A stretch of DNA of 64,000 bases from Desulfuribacillus stibiiarsenatis (GTDB lineage: Bacteria; Bacillota; Bacilli; Desulfuribacillales; Desulfuribacillaceae). The notes under the pieces were generated by a model, which made no database searches, was not told the DNA's origin, and was given only the letters and a program-made list of their open reading frames with translations. The stretch spans positions 186,001 to 250,000 of the forward strand of contig NZ_MJAT01000022.1 in NCBI RefSeq assembly GCF_001742305.1, written 5' to 3'. This document shows positions 28,292-36,785 of this stretch, piece after piece. The translations under genes and the position numbers were made by a program. Numbering within the stretch: the stretch's first letter is position 1; each line of letters starts with the position of its first letter.

Positions 28292-28343
28292 ATGAAATAA
28301 AGCAATGAAATAAAGTAATGAAATAAAGTAATGAAATAAAGTA
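28292..28343 (+). repeat. 13-bp tandem repeat, four units
   Basis: ATGAAATAAAGTA occurs four times head to tail (the first unit has a C for the final T). It lies in the 122-bp spacer between yqhQ and prfA. Each unit contains an ATG followed two codons later by TAA (ATG AAA TAA), so it is a string of minimal open frames as well as an AT-rich spacer. Confidence 0.9.
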
Positions 28344-28402
28344 ACAAGATTAAAGAATCAAATAACAATGAAAATAACGGCTTAAAGGGTGGATACGATA
28401 TA

Positions 28403-29470
28403 ATGTTTGATAAATTACAATCTTTAGCAGAACGATATGACAAATTAAGCGAAGCACTTTGTGATCCTGATGTTATCAGTGATATTAATAAGCTTCGCAA
28501 GTTTTCCAAGGAGCAATCTGATTTACAAGAAACGGTAGAGGTTTACCGTGAATACCAATCACAGAAGAAGCAATTAGCAGAAGCAAAAGCTATGCTTGAA
28601 GAAAAGCTAGATGACGAGATGCGTGACATGGTCAAGATGGAAATTGATGAGCTTAGTGAAAGTGTGGAAGAGCTTGGAGAACGACTGAAGATTTTATTAT
28701 TGCCGAAAGATCCAAATGATGATAAAAACGTTATCGTAGAAATTCGTGGAGCTGCTGGTGGTGACGAAGCTGCGTTATTCGCAGGAGATTTATATAAGAT
28801 GTATGTGCGTTATGCAGAGCGCCGTGGATGGAAAACAGAGGTACTAGAAGCGAACTATACGGATATTGGTGGCTATAAAGAAATTATCTTTACGGTAATC
28901 GGGAAGGGTGCTTACAGTCGTCTGAAGTACGAAAGTGGTGCTCACCGCGTACAACGTATACCTGAGACGGAAAGTGGCGGCCGCATCCATACTTCTACAT
29001 CAACTGTTGTAGTATTGCCAGAAGCGGAAGAAGTAGAAGTGGAAATCCATGATAAAGATGTTCGTGTCGATTTATTCTGTTCTTCAGGGCCTGGCGGTCA
29101 GAGCGTTAACACGACGCAATCAGCGGTTCGTTTAACACACGTTCCAACGGGAATTGTCGTAAGCTGCCAAGATGAGAAGTCGCAGTTGAAGAACAAAGAA
29201 AAAGCGATGCGTGTATTACGTGCTCGTGTATATGATAAGATTCAACAAGAACGAGATGCAGAGCTCGCTCAAGAACGTAAAGGGAAAGTAGGTACGGGTG
29301 ATCGTAGTGAACGTATTCGCACATATAACTTCCCACAAAGCCGTGTGACGGATCACCGGATAGGTTTAACGTTGCACAAGCTTGATTATATTTTACAGGG
29401 TGACCTTGATGAAATCATTGACAGCCTGGTTGTAGAAGAACAATCCAGTATGCTGAAGGAAGACCAGTAA
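28403..29470 (+). CDS. prfA: Peptide chain release factor 1
   Basis: 355 residues. The PxT anticodon-like motif appears as PET in [14 protein letters not shown], and the catalytic GGQ in [14 protein letters not shown] (about residue 232). RF1 recognises UAA and UAG and triggers peptide release on the ribosome. prmC follows 35 bp downstream; PrmC methylates the Gln of GGQ, so the pair is functionally coupled. Standard order in Bacillota. Confidence 0.98.
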   Translation: MFDKLQSLAERYDKLSEALCDPDVISDINKLRKFSKEQSDLQETVEVYREYQSQKKQLAEAKAMLEEKLDDEMRDMVKMEIDELSESVEELGERLKILLLPKDPNDDKNVIVEIRGAAGGDEAALFAGDLYKMYVRYAERRGWKTEVLEANYTDIGGYKEIIFTVIGKGAYSRLKYESGAHRVQRIPETESGGRIHTSTSTVVVLPEAEEVEVEIHDKDVRVDLFCSSGPGGQSVNTTQSAVRLTHVPTGIVVSCQDEKSQLKNKEKAMRVLRARVYDKIQQERDAELAQERKGKVGTGDRSERIRTYNFPQSRVTDHRIGLTLHKLDYILQGDLDEIIDSLVVEEQSSMLKEDQ

Positions 29471-29505
29471 AGGAAACCTAAGGAATTGAATGTGGAGGTT
29501 TTCAA

Positions 29506-30513
29506 ATGTTGAAAACATATCGTGAAGCCTACTTGTGGGCTTCTTCTTTTTTACAGCAAAAACAAACCCAAAATCCGAAATTTGAGGCTGAGCTATTGCT
29601 GCGTAAAGTCGCGGGACTAGAACGACATCAGCTTTTTATGAGTTGGGACGAATCACTGCCAGAAGGGGCATTTCAGCGATTTACTGAATCAATTGAGTTA
29701 CGTGGTAGGCACGTTCCTATCCAATATATTTTGAAAAACCAAGAATTTTACGGAAGAGATTTTTATGTGGATGAACGCGTGCTAATCCCGCGCCCTGAAA
29801 CTGAACTTTTAGTCGAACAAGCAATGCGTAGGATTGGGGAAATTCACGAACTAAAATTGAGGGTAACCGATAGTAACAAAACGAATCCCGATATCCGTAT
29901 ACTTGATATCGGTACTGGGAGCGGAGTTATTCCGATTACGATCACGCTAGAGTCAGCATTAAAGGGATATCAATTGCACGTAGATGCGGTCGAAATATCG
30001 AGTGATGCCTTAGCAGTAGCGAAGATCAACGGCGAACGCCTGATTGAAAATGTAAGCGTATCGAGCTTAGGGCATATCGATGTGAAGATGCCAACTTGGC
30101 ATTTAGGGGATTTATGGCCTGGACAACCCTTATCGAGTCAAATACATCCTGCGTCGGATCAAACACATCATGCAGCGAATCAAACATATCATGCGTCGGT
30201 TGAACTTTATGATATGATCCTATCGAATCCGCCGTATATCGACCTCCAAGATCAAGCAATTCTAGCTTCTGAAGTAAAGGATTATGAACCGCACCTTGCG
30301 TTATTTGCCGAAGACAATGGCCTTGCGATCTATAAGAGAATCATTCGTGAAGCGAGAAATTACTCATTAAAAGGCGGTTGGCTTGGTTTTGAAATTGGCT
30401 ATGGACAAAGCCTAGATATTCAAAATCTTTTACAGTTTGAAGGTTATCAAGATATCGCGGTGTATCAAGACCTTGCGGGAATTGATCGAGTAATTTTTGC
30501 AAAAAGGGTTTAG
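29506..30513 (+). CDS. prmC: Release factor glutamine N5-methyltransferase, with a repeat-bearing insertion
   Basis: 335 residues, about 50 more than usual PrmC. N-terminal helical domain (about 1-85), then the SAM-dependent methyltransferase domain with motif I ILDIGTGSGVI (about 131) and the catalytic NPPY (about 244). Between them, just before NPPY, lies a three-fold heptapeptide repeat (QIHPASD, QTHHAAN, QTYHASV; 30139-30201). The strand order of the fold suggests a surface loop, so activity may be kept. It follows prfA and overlaps the spoIIR promoter at its 3' end. GGAGG ribosome site. Confidence 0.95.
   Translation: MLKTYREAYLWASSFLQQKQTQNPKFEAELLLRKVAGLERHQLFMSWDESLPEGAFQRFTESIELRGRHVPIQYILKNQEFYGRDFYVDERVLIPRPETELLVEQAMRRIGEIHELKLRVTDSNKTNPDIRILDIGTGSGVIPITITLESALKGYQLHVDAVEISSDALAVAKINGERLIENVSVSSLGHIDVKMPTWHLGDLWPGQPLSSQIHPASDQTHHAANQTYHASVELYDMILSNPPYIDLQDQAILASEVKDYEPHLALFAEDNGLAIYKRIIREARNYSLKGGWLGFEIGYGQSLDIQNLLQFEGYQDIAVYQDLAGIDRVIFAKRV
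30139..30201 (+). repeat. In-frame 21-bp triple repeat inside prmC
   Basis: Three 21-bp units, each starting CAAAYAYATC and coding Q-x-H/Y-H/P-A-x-x, occur head to tail. Because the length is a multiple of three the frame is kept. Confidence 0.85.
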
Positions 30514-30536
30514 AAACCTTCACTTCTGACCATAAT
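30508..30536 (+). promoter_or_regulatory. Sigma-F-like promoter for spoIIR
   Basis: GTTTA (30508-30512), 15-bp spacer, GACCATAAT (30528-30536), against the forespore consensus GYATA-N15-GGnnAnAnT: one mismatch in each box. spoIIR is a known sigma-F target, and the position fits a start at 30572. Confidence 0.5.
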
Positions 30537-30571
30537 GCTATCATAGAAGATAGAGATGGGAGCTAGTGAAG

Positions 30572-31219
30572 ATGAATCGTTCAGTATATCGTATAGTGGG
30601 TTATATAAGCATATTAGTTTGTATATTAGTCATGAGTTGGGAGCAAGCGTATTCTCAGCCTTTGCTTTGGAAAAGTCAAGAGTTACCGAGTGACGCGATT
30701 CGCTTGAGAATATTGCCAAATAGCGATGGAGCAGTCGATCAATGGTTGAAGCATCGAGTGCGTGATGCTGTGACGGTAGAAATGAAACAATGGACAACAG
30801 ATGTCGCTAGTAGTGAGCAAGCACAACAGTTGATTTCAAGTAGAATTGATACGATTCAAGAAATAGTGAACCAGACATTAAAGAACGAGGGCTTCGACTA
30901 TCCTGTAAAAGTAACATTGGGTGATACGGATTTCCCGACAGTGCAATATGGTGAACATATATATCCGGCAGGAGTGTATACGGCTGTCCTAATAGAAATT
31001 GGTGAAGCGCAAGGGAAGAACTGGTGGTGCGTTCTGTACCCTCCACTATGCTTTGTCGATATCGCAACAGCGAAGACAACTGCGATAGATGCTAGTGAAT
31101 CTCAAATGCAAACCAGTGAGATACAATCTGGTAGCCAACAATTAGCTGATGGGTTAGCAAATAAAGGGACTACCCAAAAACCGGAAGTACAATTTTTTAT
31201 CAAGAAATTATTTCAATAG
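30572..31219 (+). CDS. spoIIR: Stage II sporulation protein R
   Basis: 215 residues from the ATG at 30572, which has GGGAG at correct spacing; a GTG at 30566 is too close. N-terminal hydrophobic signal (about 8-25), then the SpoIIR domain (about 38-165) with IRLRILPNSDGAVDQWLKHRVRDAV and a WWCVLYPPLCF motif near residue 150. SpoIIR is secreted from the forespore and activates the SpoIIGA protease that processes pro-sigma-E in the mother cell. The last 50 residues are low complexity. Its position after prmC is conserved. Confidence 0.95.
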   Translation: MNRSVYRIVGYISILVCILVMSWEQAYSQPLLWKSQELPSDAIRLRILPNSDGAVDQWLKHRVRDAVTVEMKQWTTDVASSEQAQQLISSRIDTIQEIVNQTLKNEGFDYPVKVTLGDTDFPTVQYGEHIYPAGVYTAVLIEIGEAQGKNWWCVLYPPLCFVDIATAKTTAIDASESQMQTSEIQSGSQQLADGLANKGTTQKPEVQFFIKKLFQ

Positions 31220-31281
31220 TAATATAAAGAGCCAAGCCTCATAGAATGGGTAATATACGTTCTGGAGGAGGGGCTTTTTTT

Positions 31282-31755
31282 ATGAGTATCGTAGTGCGCC
31301 TAGCGAAACAAAATGATATGATTTATATGGAACAATTATTAGAGAAAGCGAAATTGAATAAGGCAGGGATTGCAGAGCATATTGAGAATTTTCTCGTTGT
31401 GGAAGACTTACGCCCAGAGGCGCGCCCTCACATTGTGGGTATGGTTGGGCTTGAAGTATATGGAGAATGTGGTATTCTAAGGTCATTAGTACTTCGATCA
31501 GAGTCTTGGAATTCTAGGGTTGGCGTAGAGCTAATCGCGTTAATTGTTTCCTACGGATGGAGATTAGGTTTGAAAAAGATTTATCTAATGACAAGTAATT
31601 CGCAATCTTTCTTTGAATACTGGGGTTTTAAAGAAATTGCATGGAATAAAGTTCCTGATGAATTGCGTCAGTCTACCCATTTTCAGGAGTATGATGAGGC
31701 CCTTGCGACTGTCATGTGCTTGCAAAAAGACGAATCTGAATCGAAGAAAGCTTAG
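31282..31755 (+). CDS. GNAT-family N-acetyltransferase (YwlB/ArgA-like)
   Basis: 157 residues from the ATG at 31282, preceded by GGAGGAGGGG. GNAT fold with the acetyl-CoA region LRSLVLRSESWNSRVGVELIALIVSYGWRLG (about 70-100). The C-terminal FFEYWGFKEIAWNKVPDELRQST resembles amino-acid acetyltransferases of the ArgA class. Located as ywlB in Bacillus subtilis, between spoIIR and ywlC. The substrate is unproven. The ribosome site may be sequestered in a hairpin formed with AAGCCTC about 40 bases upstream. Confidence 0.85.
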   Translation: MSIVVRLAKQNDMIYMEQLLEKAKLNKAGIAEHIENFLVVEDLRPEARPHIVGMVGLEVYGECGILRSLVLRSESWNSRVGVELIALIVSYGWRLGLKKIYLMTSNSQSFFEYWGFKEIAWNKVPDELRQSTHFQEYDEALATVMCLQKDESESKKA

Positions 31756-31777
31756 AGGTAACAACGAAAGACGGTGT

Positions 31778-32869
31778 ATGAACATAAAAACTCAGTTAGT
31801 TTACATAGACTCTGATTCGTTAGATTCGAATCAGAACCAAGTAAAAGTCCAGCAGGCAGCGGAGCTCCTGTGCCTTGGACAAGTTGTCGCCTTTCCCACA
31901 GAAACAGTGTATGGTCTAGGTGCCAATGCCTTTGATTATACTGCTGTGCAACGAATTTTCGAAGCAAAGGGAAGGCCTAGTGACAACCCTTTGATTGTGC
32001 ACGTGAAAGATATACAAGACATTGATGCGTTTGTAAATCACTCAAGGATGGACACAAACATGTGGGACAAGCTGATGAAGCTAGCAAAAGCTTTTTGGCC
32101 TGGCCCTTTAACTTGTATATTGCCTGCCAATGATGCGCTAGCTTTAAACGTGACGGCTGGTCTTGATACGGTGGGAATTCGAGTTCCCAATCATCCTGTT
32201 GCGCTTGCTCTCCTAGAACAATGCAACCTTCCAATAGCAGCACCTAGTGCGAATGTATCTGGAAAGCCGAGTCCAACCAAAGCTGAGCATGTCTACCATG
32301 ACTTGCAAGGTCGTATACCAGTAATTCTTGACGGTGGAGAAACAGGTGTTGGAGTGGAATCGACGGTACTTGATTTAACTACCGATATTCCAATGGTTTT
32401 AAGACCGGGTGGGGCTTCGTTAGAGTCACTGCGAGAATGTATCGGACAAGTGGAAGTTGATATTGCGATTGAATCGATGCATCACGCACCGAAATCACCT
32501 GGCATGAAATACACACACTACTCTCCGGATGGAGATGTTGCAGTATTTTTGACGGATTCGGCACATATAGTAGTACAAACGATTCGCACACTACCACAAG
32601 ACGCAACAGTGGGACTCATATGTAGCAAAGCAACGTACCAAGAGTATTTTGACGGACTCTTTAATCCACACGATGGTTCGCATTCTATCACTTTTCTAAG
32701 AGTTCATGAGAATGATTCAGTACAGATTGCTAGCTCTTTATATCATTGGCTGCGCGAGCTTGATCAACTTCAAGTAGAGCATATTTTTATTGAAGAAGTC
32801 TGCGGTTCTGGCTTGGGATACGCAATTATGAACCGCATAGTGAAAGCGTCCGGTGGTAACGTGCTGTAA
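31778..32869 (+). CDS. L-threonylcarbamoyladenylate synthase (Sua5/YwlC type)
   Basis: 363 residues from the ATG at 31778; an in-frame upstream ATG at 31613 would overlap the preceding gene and adds non-homologous residues. The N-terminal YrdC domain (about 20-210) has FPTETVYGLGANA and KGRPSDNPLIVH. A C-terminal Sua5 domain (about 230-360) marks the two-domain form rather than short TsaC. It makes threonylcarbamoyl-AMP from threonine, bicarbonate and ATP for the t6A37 tRNA modification. Matches ywlC position in Bacillus subtilis. Confidence 0.95.
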   Translation: MNIKTQLVYIDSDSLDSNQNQVKVQQAAELLCLGQVVAFPTETVYGLGANAFDYTAVQRIFEAKGRPSDNPLIVHVKDIQDIDAFVNHSRMDTNMWDKLMKLAKAFWPGPLTCILPANDALALNVTAGLDTVGIRVPNHPVALALLEQCNLPIAAPSANVSGKPSPTKAEHVYHDLQGRIPVILDGGETGVGVESTVLDLTTDIPMVLRPGGASLESLRECIGQVEVDIAIESMHHAPKSPGMKYTHYSPDGDVAVFLTDSAHIVVQTIRTLPQDATVGLICSKATYQEYFDGLFNPHDGSHSITFLRVHENDSVQIASSLYHWLRELDQLQVEHIFIEEVCGSGLGYAIMNRIVKASGGNVL

Positions 32870-32880
32870 GGGGCTACGAT

Positions 32881-33624
32881 ATGGACCAAATACTGATTAT
32901 GAGTTTGCTAGCGGGGCTTGCTACGATTATTGGTTGCTTGATTGTATTTGCAATCGGAATTCCTAGTCGACAGTTTATGGCAGGCTATCTTGGTTTGGCT
33001 GCTGGAATCATGGCGATACTGGTGGTTGACTTACTATCGCATGCTTTGCAAATTGAAGGCAGTTGGTTTGTGTTAAGAGGGATTCTCGTAGGTATACTAT
33101 TTATGGTAATCATTTCTTATGGGGTCGATATGCTAGCAAATCAAGGAATTCGAAAGAGACGAATGGGCAAAAAAAATACTGGACAGAATAACTCCGAATT
33201 TGTTAAAATTGGTTGGACGATGGTGCTTGGTATTGCCATGCATAACATCCCAGAAGGGCTAGCAATTGCTGCGGGGGAAGCTGCCAATCATCAACTTGGG
33301 TTAGCACTTATCTTTGCGATTGCGCTCCATAATATTCCGGAGGGAATCGGTGTGACGGCACCTCTATTGAAAAGCCGGACTGGAAAACTGTCAATCATCA
33401 CGTTACTGTTACTTGTTTCCCTTTGTGTTCCACTCGGTACATGGATTGGTACACACTGGATTGAACCAACGGACACGATGATTGCGACGTCCTTAGGTTT
33501 TGCTGCTGGAGCAATGGTGTATATTGTTGCCTTCCATCTATTGCCGAGTGCGTTTCGTCAGAGTCCTATATATGCCCAATTCGGTATATTCCTAGGTGTC
33601 CTTATTTTATCTATTGCCCATTGA
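32881..33624 (+). CDS. ZIP-family metal transporter
   Basis: 247 residues with eight likely membrane segments. Two conserved ZIP motifs are visible: MHNIPEGLAIAAGEA (about residue 120) and LHNIPEGIGV (about 150), whose His and Glu bind the transported ion. The loop between segments three and four is basic. ZIP proteins move zinc, iron or manganese. In Bacillus subtilis this place in the operon holds the manganese exporter MntP, which is a different family. AAGGGG ribosome site; 11 bp after ywlC. The ion and direction cannot be read from sequence. Confidence 0.9.
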   Translation: MDQILIMSLLAGLATIIGCLIVFAIGIPSRQFMAGYLGLAAGIMAILVVDLLSHALQIEGSWFVLRGILVGILFMVIISYGVDMLANQGIRKRRMGKKNTGQNNSEFVKIGWTMVLGIAMHNIPEGLAIAAGEAANHQLGLALIFAIALHNIPEGIGVTAPLLKSRTGKLSIITLLLLVSLCVPLGTWIGTHWIEPTDTMIATSLGFAAGAMVYIVAFHLLPSAFRQSPIYAQFGIFLGVLILSIAH

Positions 33625-33652
33625 GAATAGAAAGCCTGGAGGTATATGTAGT

Positions 33653-34117
33653 ATGCATGAGCAACAGAAAGTGAAAATTCTATTCGTTTGTACAGGGAAT
33701 ACTTGTAGAAGTCCAATGGCAGAGCGGATCACGCGCAATCTCGTGGAGAAGGATAATCTCAATATTGAAGTTCAATCCGCAGGTGTATCTGCGTGGGATG
33801 GAATCGAGATGTCGGAGAATGCTCGATTGGTTTTAGAAAATCGTGGAATTCATTCGGAAGACCATCTTTCGCGTTTGGTGACTCAGGATTTACTAGATTG
33901 GGCTGACTTAATTCTCACGATGACAGAATCCCATCGCCAATCATTATTGATGAATTATCAGACGAAAGATAATGTTTACAATCTTTGGGATTACACGTAC
34001 AATGAAAGGACAGATGTCCTCGATCCATTTGGTGGTTCCTATCAGATATATGATCAATGCGCAAAGGCGCTAGAAAATGTGATTCAGGATTTACTGAAAA
34101 AGTTAAGAAGTTATTGA
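33653..34117 (+). CDS. Low-molecular-weight protein phosphatase, YwlE arginine-phosphatase type
   Basis: 154 residues from the ATG at 33653 with GGAGGT upstream. The P-loop CTGNTCRS (about residues 14-21) is the CX5R catalytic motif; a Thr after the nucleophile distinguishes protein-arginine phosphatases like YwlE from tyrosine phosphatases, which have Leu or Ile there. The general acid is in LDPFGGSYQIYDQ. In Bacillus, YwlE reverses McsB arginine phosphorylation; whether this genome has McsB is not seen here. The position matches ywlE. Confidence 0.9.
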   Translation: MHEQQKVKILFVCTGNTCRSPMAERITRNLVEKDNLNIEVQSAGVSAWDGIEMSENARLVLENRGIHSEDHLSRLVTQDLLDWADLILTMTESHRQSLLMNYQTKDNVYNLWDYTYNERTDVLDPFGGSYQIYDQCAKALENVIQDLLKKLRSY

Positions 34118-34193
34118 ATAAGCTAAGTAGTTAGGAATTCTTTGAAGAAACAGGTTGAATCTTTAGACAGAAATTTATGGGGAGCGGTATCGC

Positions 34194-35531
34194 ATGGATA
34201 TTAAGGGTTTATGGAATGCGATTTTCATGAAAAGCAAAAGGAATTATAAATTTAGTTTAGCGAAGAAGATGGTCTTAGCTATCACGGGACTCGCTGTCAT
34301 TACCTACACTTGTACAGGTGTGTTCATTTTAGTACTGGAACAATTCTTCTTTGAGTTCTTCGGGTTATCGCGTGTTGAGGTAGTCATTATGACACTTGTG
34401 AAAGGGGTCATGTGGTCCGCTCTCTTAGGCTATTTGATTGCAAAGATTATCAGTAGCTCGCTAATACGAATTGAAGAAAATGCTACGATAGCAGCGACTG
34501 GCGATTTGGACGTGGAAGTTGCGACAGGTAAGTCTGATGACGAGATTCGCGCGCTTAGCGAAGCTTTTAATAAAATGATGGAGAACCTCCGTCAAATCGT
34601 GAATGAAATTACGAGAAACTTTGATCAGACGAAAGCAAATGTTGAAGAGTTAACAACGGCTTCCCGTGAAGCAGCAAAGACTGCTGAACAAATCAGCTAT
34701 ACCATTGAAGATATAGCGCAAGGTGCAGTTCGTCAAGCGGAAGCGGCCCAAACGACTTTAGATGCCGTTGGACGTGTTACTTCGTTAGCACAGGAGATTG
34801 AAGAACGTGGAAACGGTACGAAAACACTGTCGCAGGCTATGTTGAAGACGATTCACGAGAGTGGCATTGTTTTTGAAGATTTAGTAGCGGGCATGTCGAA
34901 TATAGCGACTTCTAATCAAGATTCGATTGAAGTAGTAAGGCGCTTAGAGAAAAACGCAAGCGAAATAGGCAAAATCTCTGCAGTTGTAGGTGACATTGCA
35001 GAGCAAACAAATTTACTAGCGTTAAATGCAAGTATTGAAGCAGCGCGAGCTGGCGAACATGGTAGAGGATTTGCGGTAGTAGCAGAGGAAGTGCGTAAGC
35101 TGGCAGATCAAAGTAGAACAGCTGTTAGCAATATTACGAATCTTATCCTACAAATGCAGAATGAAGTGAAAAATGTAGTAAAACAAATAGAAGGCCAAGT
35201 AGAACTTGCCAATACCGCTTCTGAGAAGGGCACAGCTAGTCATGTTGCCTTACAGAATATTACACTATCGGTTAATGAAGTGGTTGATGCGATTCAACAA
35301 ATCGATACATTAGTTAAAGAACAAGTCAAACAAGCGCAACACACAGTCGATGAAGCGCAAAGCGTGGCAGCAGTTGCAGAACAAACATCAGCTTCCGCAC
35401 AAGAAATGGCTGCATCAGCGGAGGAACAGACGGCAACTATGGAAGAAATTTCTGCCAACGCAGAAGTGCTACAAAACTCAGCAAAAGATTTACAAAAAGT
35501 GATATCAAGATTTAAATGCAGAAAAAACTAG
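34194..35531 (+). CDS. Methyl-accepting chemotaxis protein without a sizeable external domain
   Basis: 445 residues. Two close transmembrane segments (about 26-50 and 60-88) leave an external loop of only about 10 residues. A HAMP domain (about 85-140) and a long coiled-coil signalling domain (about 170-440) follow. The hairpin tip is recognisable as VVGDIAEQTNLLALNASIEAARAGEHGRGFAVVAEEVRKLADQS (about 265-305). With almost no ligand domain it may sense membrane or cytoplasmic state. Inserted between ywlE and rpiB relative to Bacillus subtilis. GGGGAG ribosome site, terminator at its stop codon. Confidence 0.94.
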   Translation: MDIKGLWNAIFMKSKRNYKFSLAKKMVLAITGLAVITYTCTGVFILVLEQFFFEFFGLSRVEVVIMTLVKGVMWSALLGYLIAKIISSSLIRIEENATIAATGDLDVEVATGKSDDEIRALSEAFNKMMENLRQIVNEITRNFDQTKANVEELTTASREAAKTAEQISYTIEDIAQGAVRQAEAAQTTLDAVGRVTSLAQEIEERGNGTKTLSQAMLKTIHESGIVFEDLVAGMSNIATSNQDSIEVVRRLEKNASEIGKISAVVGDIAEQTNLLALNASIEAARAGEHGRGFAVVAEEVRKLADQSRTAVSNITNLILQMQNEVKNVVKQIEGQVELANTASEKGTASHVALQNITLSVNEVVDAIQQIDTLVKEQVKQAQHTVDEAQSVAAVAEQTSASAQEMAASAEEQTATMEEISANAEVLQNSAKDLQKVISRFKCRKN

Positions 35532-35551
35532 GTGCGAAACCTAGTTTTTTT
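35523..35551 (+). terminator. Rho-independent terminator overlapping the chemoreceptor stop codon
   Basis: AAACTAGGT / ACCTAGTTT stem with loop GCGA and a T7 tail. The stop codon lies in the 5' arm. Confidence 0.9.
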
Positions 35552-35650
35552 GTTACCTTTACTTTAGTAAAAAAAATATGATAGTATGAATTTACTCTTT
35601 TGAGAATGATAAGTTTATGATAATCTAATATGATAATGGAGGTGCATACA

Positions 35651-36100
35651 ATGAAAGTTGCTATCGCTGCAGATCATGGTGGGTATGTATTGAAGGAAGA
35701 AATTAAAGAGTTGATTCACGAAATGGGCTATGAAGTGTTTGATTTTGGAACGAGCAATTCTGAATCCGTGGACTACCCAGATTACGCTTTGCCAGTGGCA
35801 GAAGCGGTTGCTGACGGAAGGTACGATCGAGGGATACTCATTTGCGGAACTGGGCTTGGAATGGCAATAGCGGCAAATAAAGTGCCAGGTGTACGCTCTG
35901 TTGTTGTGCACGATACCTTTTCAGCGAAAGCGACGCGACAACATAACGACTCGAATGTTTTAGCAATGGGGGCAAGGGTCATTGGTTTTGGACTTGCGCA
36001 AGACATTGTACAGACATGGTTACAAACGGAATATGAAGGTGGCCGTCACGACAGTCGAGTTGGCAAAATAAAGGCAATTGAAGAGAAGTACTCTAAATAA
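35651..36100 (+). CDS. rpiB: Ribose-5-phosphate isomerase B
   Basis: 149 residues from the ATG at 35651, for which GGAGGTG is ideally placed. RpiB/LacAB fold: KVAIAADHGGYVLKEEI at the start, YPDYA, and the catalytic Cys in RGILICGTGLGMAIAANK (about residue 66). It interconverts ribulose-5-phosphate and ribose-5-phosphate in the pentose phosphate pathway. Matches ywlF/rpiB position ahead of ywlG, glyA and upp. Confidence 0.97.
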   Translation: MKVAIAADHGGYVLKEEIKELIHEMGYEVFDFGTSNSESVDYPDYALPVAEAVADGRYDRGILICGTGLGMAIAANKVPGVRSVVVHDTFSAKATRQHNDSNVLAMGARVIGFGLAQDIVQTWLQTEYEGGRHDSRVGKIKAIEEKYSK

Positions 36101-36119
36101 TAATAATCAACGATAGGTG

Positions 36120-36686
36120 ATGGGGATGAGTCGCGAACAGAATCCAATGAATCTCGTACATATGAAGAGCCAGGTAACGAAAGCGATTGAATGGCTATTA
36201 CAAGCAAAAACGTTATCTAACGAACATATACTTATCATCGGGACAAGTACAAGTGAAGTAGCTGGTGCGAAGATTGGAACAGCAGGTAGCATATCCATTG
36301 CCGAGACCATATTTGACGTTTTAGAGCAAAAAGTAAAACAACATTCCTTTCATCTCGCATTTCAATGCTGCGAACATCTCAATCGAGCATTAGTCGTGGA
36401 ACGATCCACACTCAAACGATTTCAATTAGAAGAGGTTTCAGCGCGCCCAGTGGCGAAAGCGGGTGGGTCAATGGCAACCACTGCCTATCTAAGGTTTGAG
36501 AATCCAGCGTTGGTAGAAACTATTCGCGCCGATGCCGGCATCGATATAGGTGAAACGATGATTGGGATGCACCTTAAACAAGTAGCTGTTCCTGTGCGCT
36601 ATCCAGATGCTTTTATCGGACAAGCTAGGGTATTACTTGCTTTTACTAGACCAAAGCTGATTGGTGGATGCAGGGCTGAATATTAA
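36120..36686 (+). CDS. TIGR01440/DUF436-family protein (YwlG homologue)
   Basis: About 188 residues. The start is uncertain among GTG 36117, ATG 36120 and ATG 36126; AGGTGATGGGG could serve the later ones. The sequence (IIGTSTSEVAGAKIGTAGS, FQCCEHLNRALVVE, ARPVAKAGGSMATTAY, DIGETMIGMHLKQVAVPVR) matches the YwlG family, whose function I do not know. It is invariably near glyA and rpiB in Bacillota. Repeat R4 begins at its stop codon. Confidence 0.9.
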   Translation: MGMSREQNPMNLVHMKSQVTKAIEWLLQAKTLSNEHILIIGTSTSEVAGAKIGTAGSISIAETIFDVLEQKVKQHSFHLAFQCCEHLNRALVVERSTLKRFQLEEVSARPVAKAGGSMATTAYLRFENPALVETIRADAGIDIGETMIGMHLKQVAVPVRYPDAFIGQARVLLAFTRPKLIGGCRAEY

Positions 36687-36762
36687 AGCGAGACTTATGC
36701 GCATGTGCGCTTCGCCAAAGCATTCTCATCGCAACAGCTTGGTGACTGCCAAGTTTTCTTTA
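36685..36762 (+). repeat. Hairpin-mosaic repeat, copy R4 (lacks hairpin one)
   Basis: Begins at the stop codon of the YwlG homologue. AGCGAGACTTATGC and GCTTCGCC match segments within R2. Then AAGCATTCTCATCGC and CTTGGTGACTGCCAAG followed by TTTTCTTTA, which by itself looks like an intrinsic terminator. Confidence 0.6.
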
Positions 36763-36785
36763 CATAATAGGAAGGGGAGTTTATT

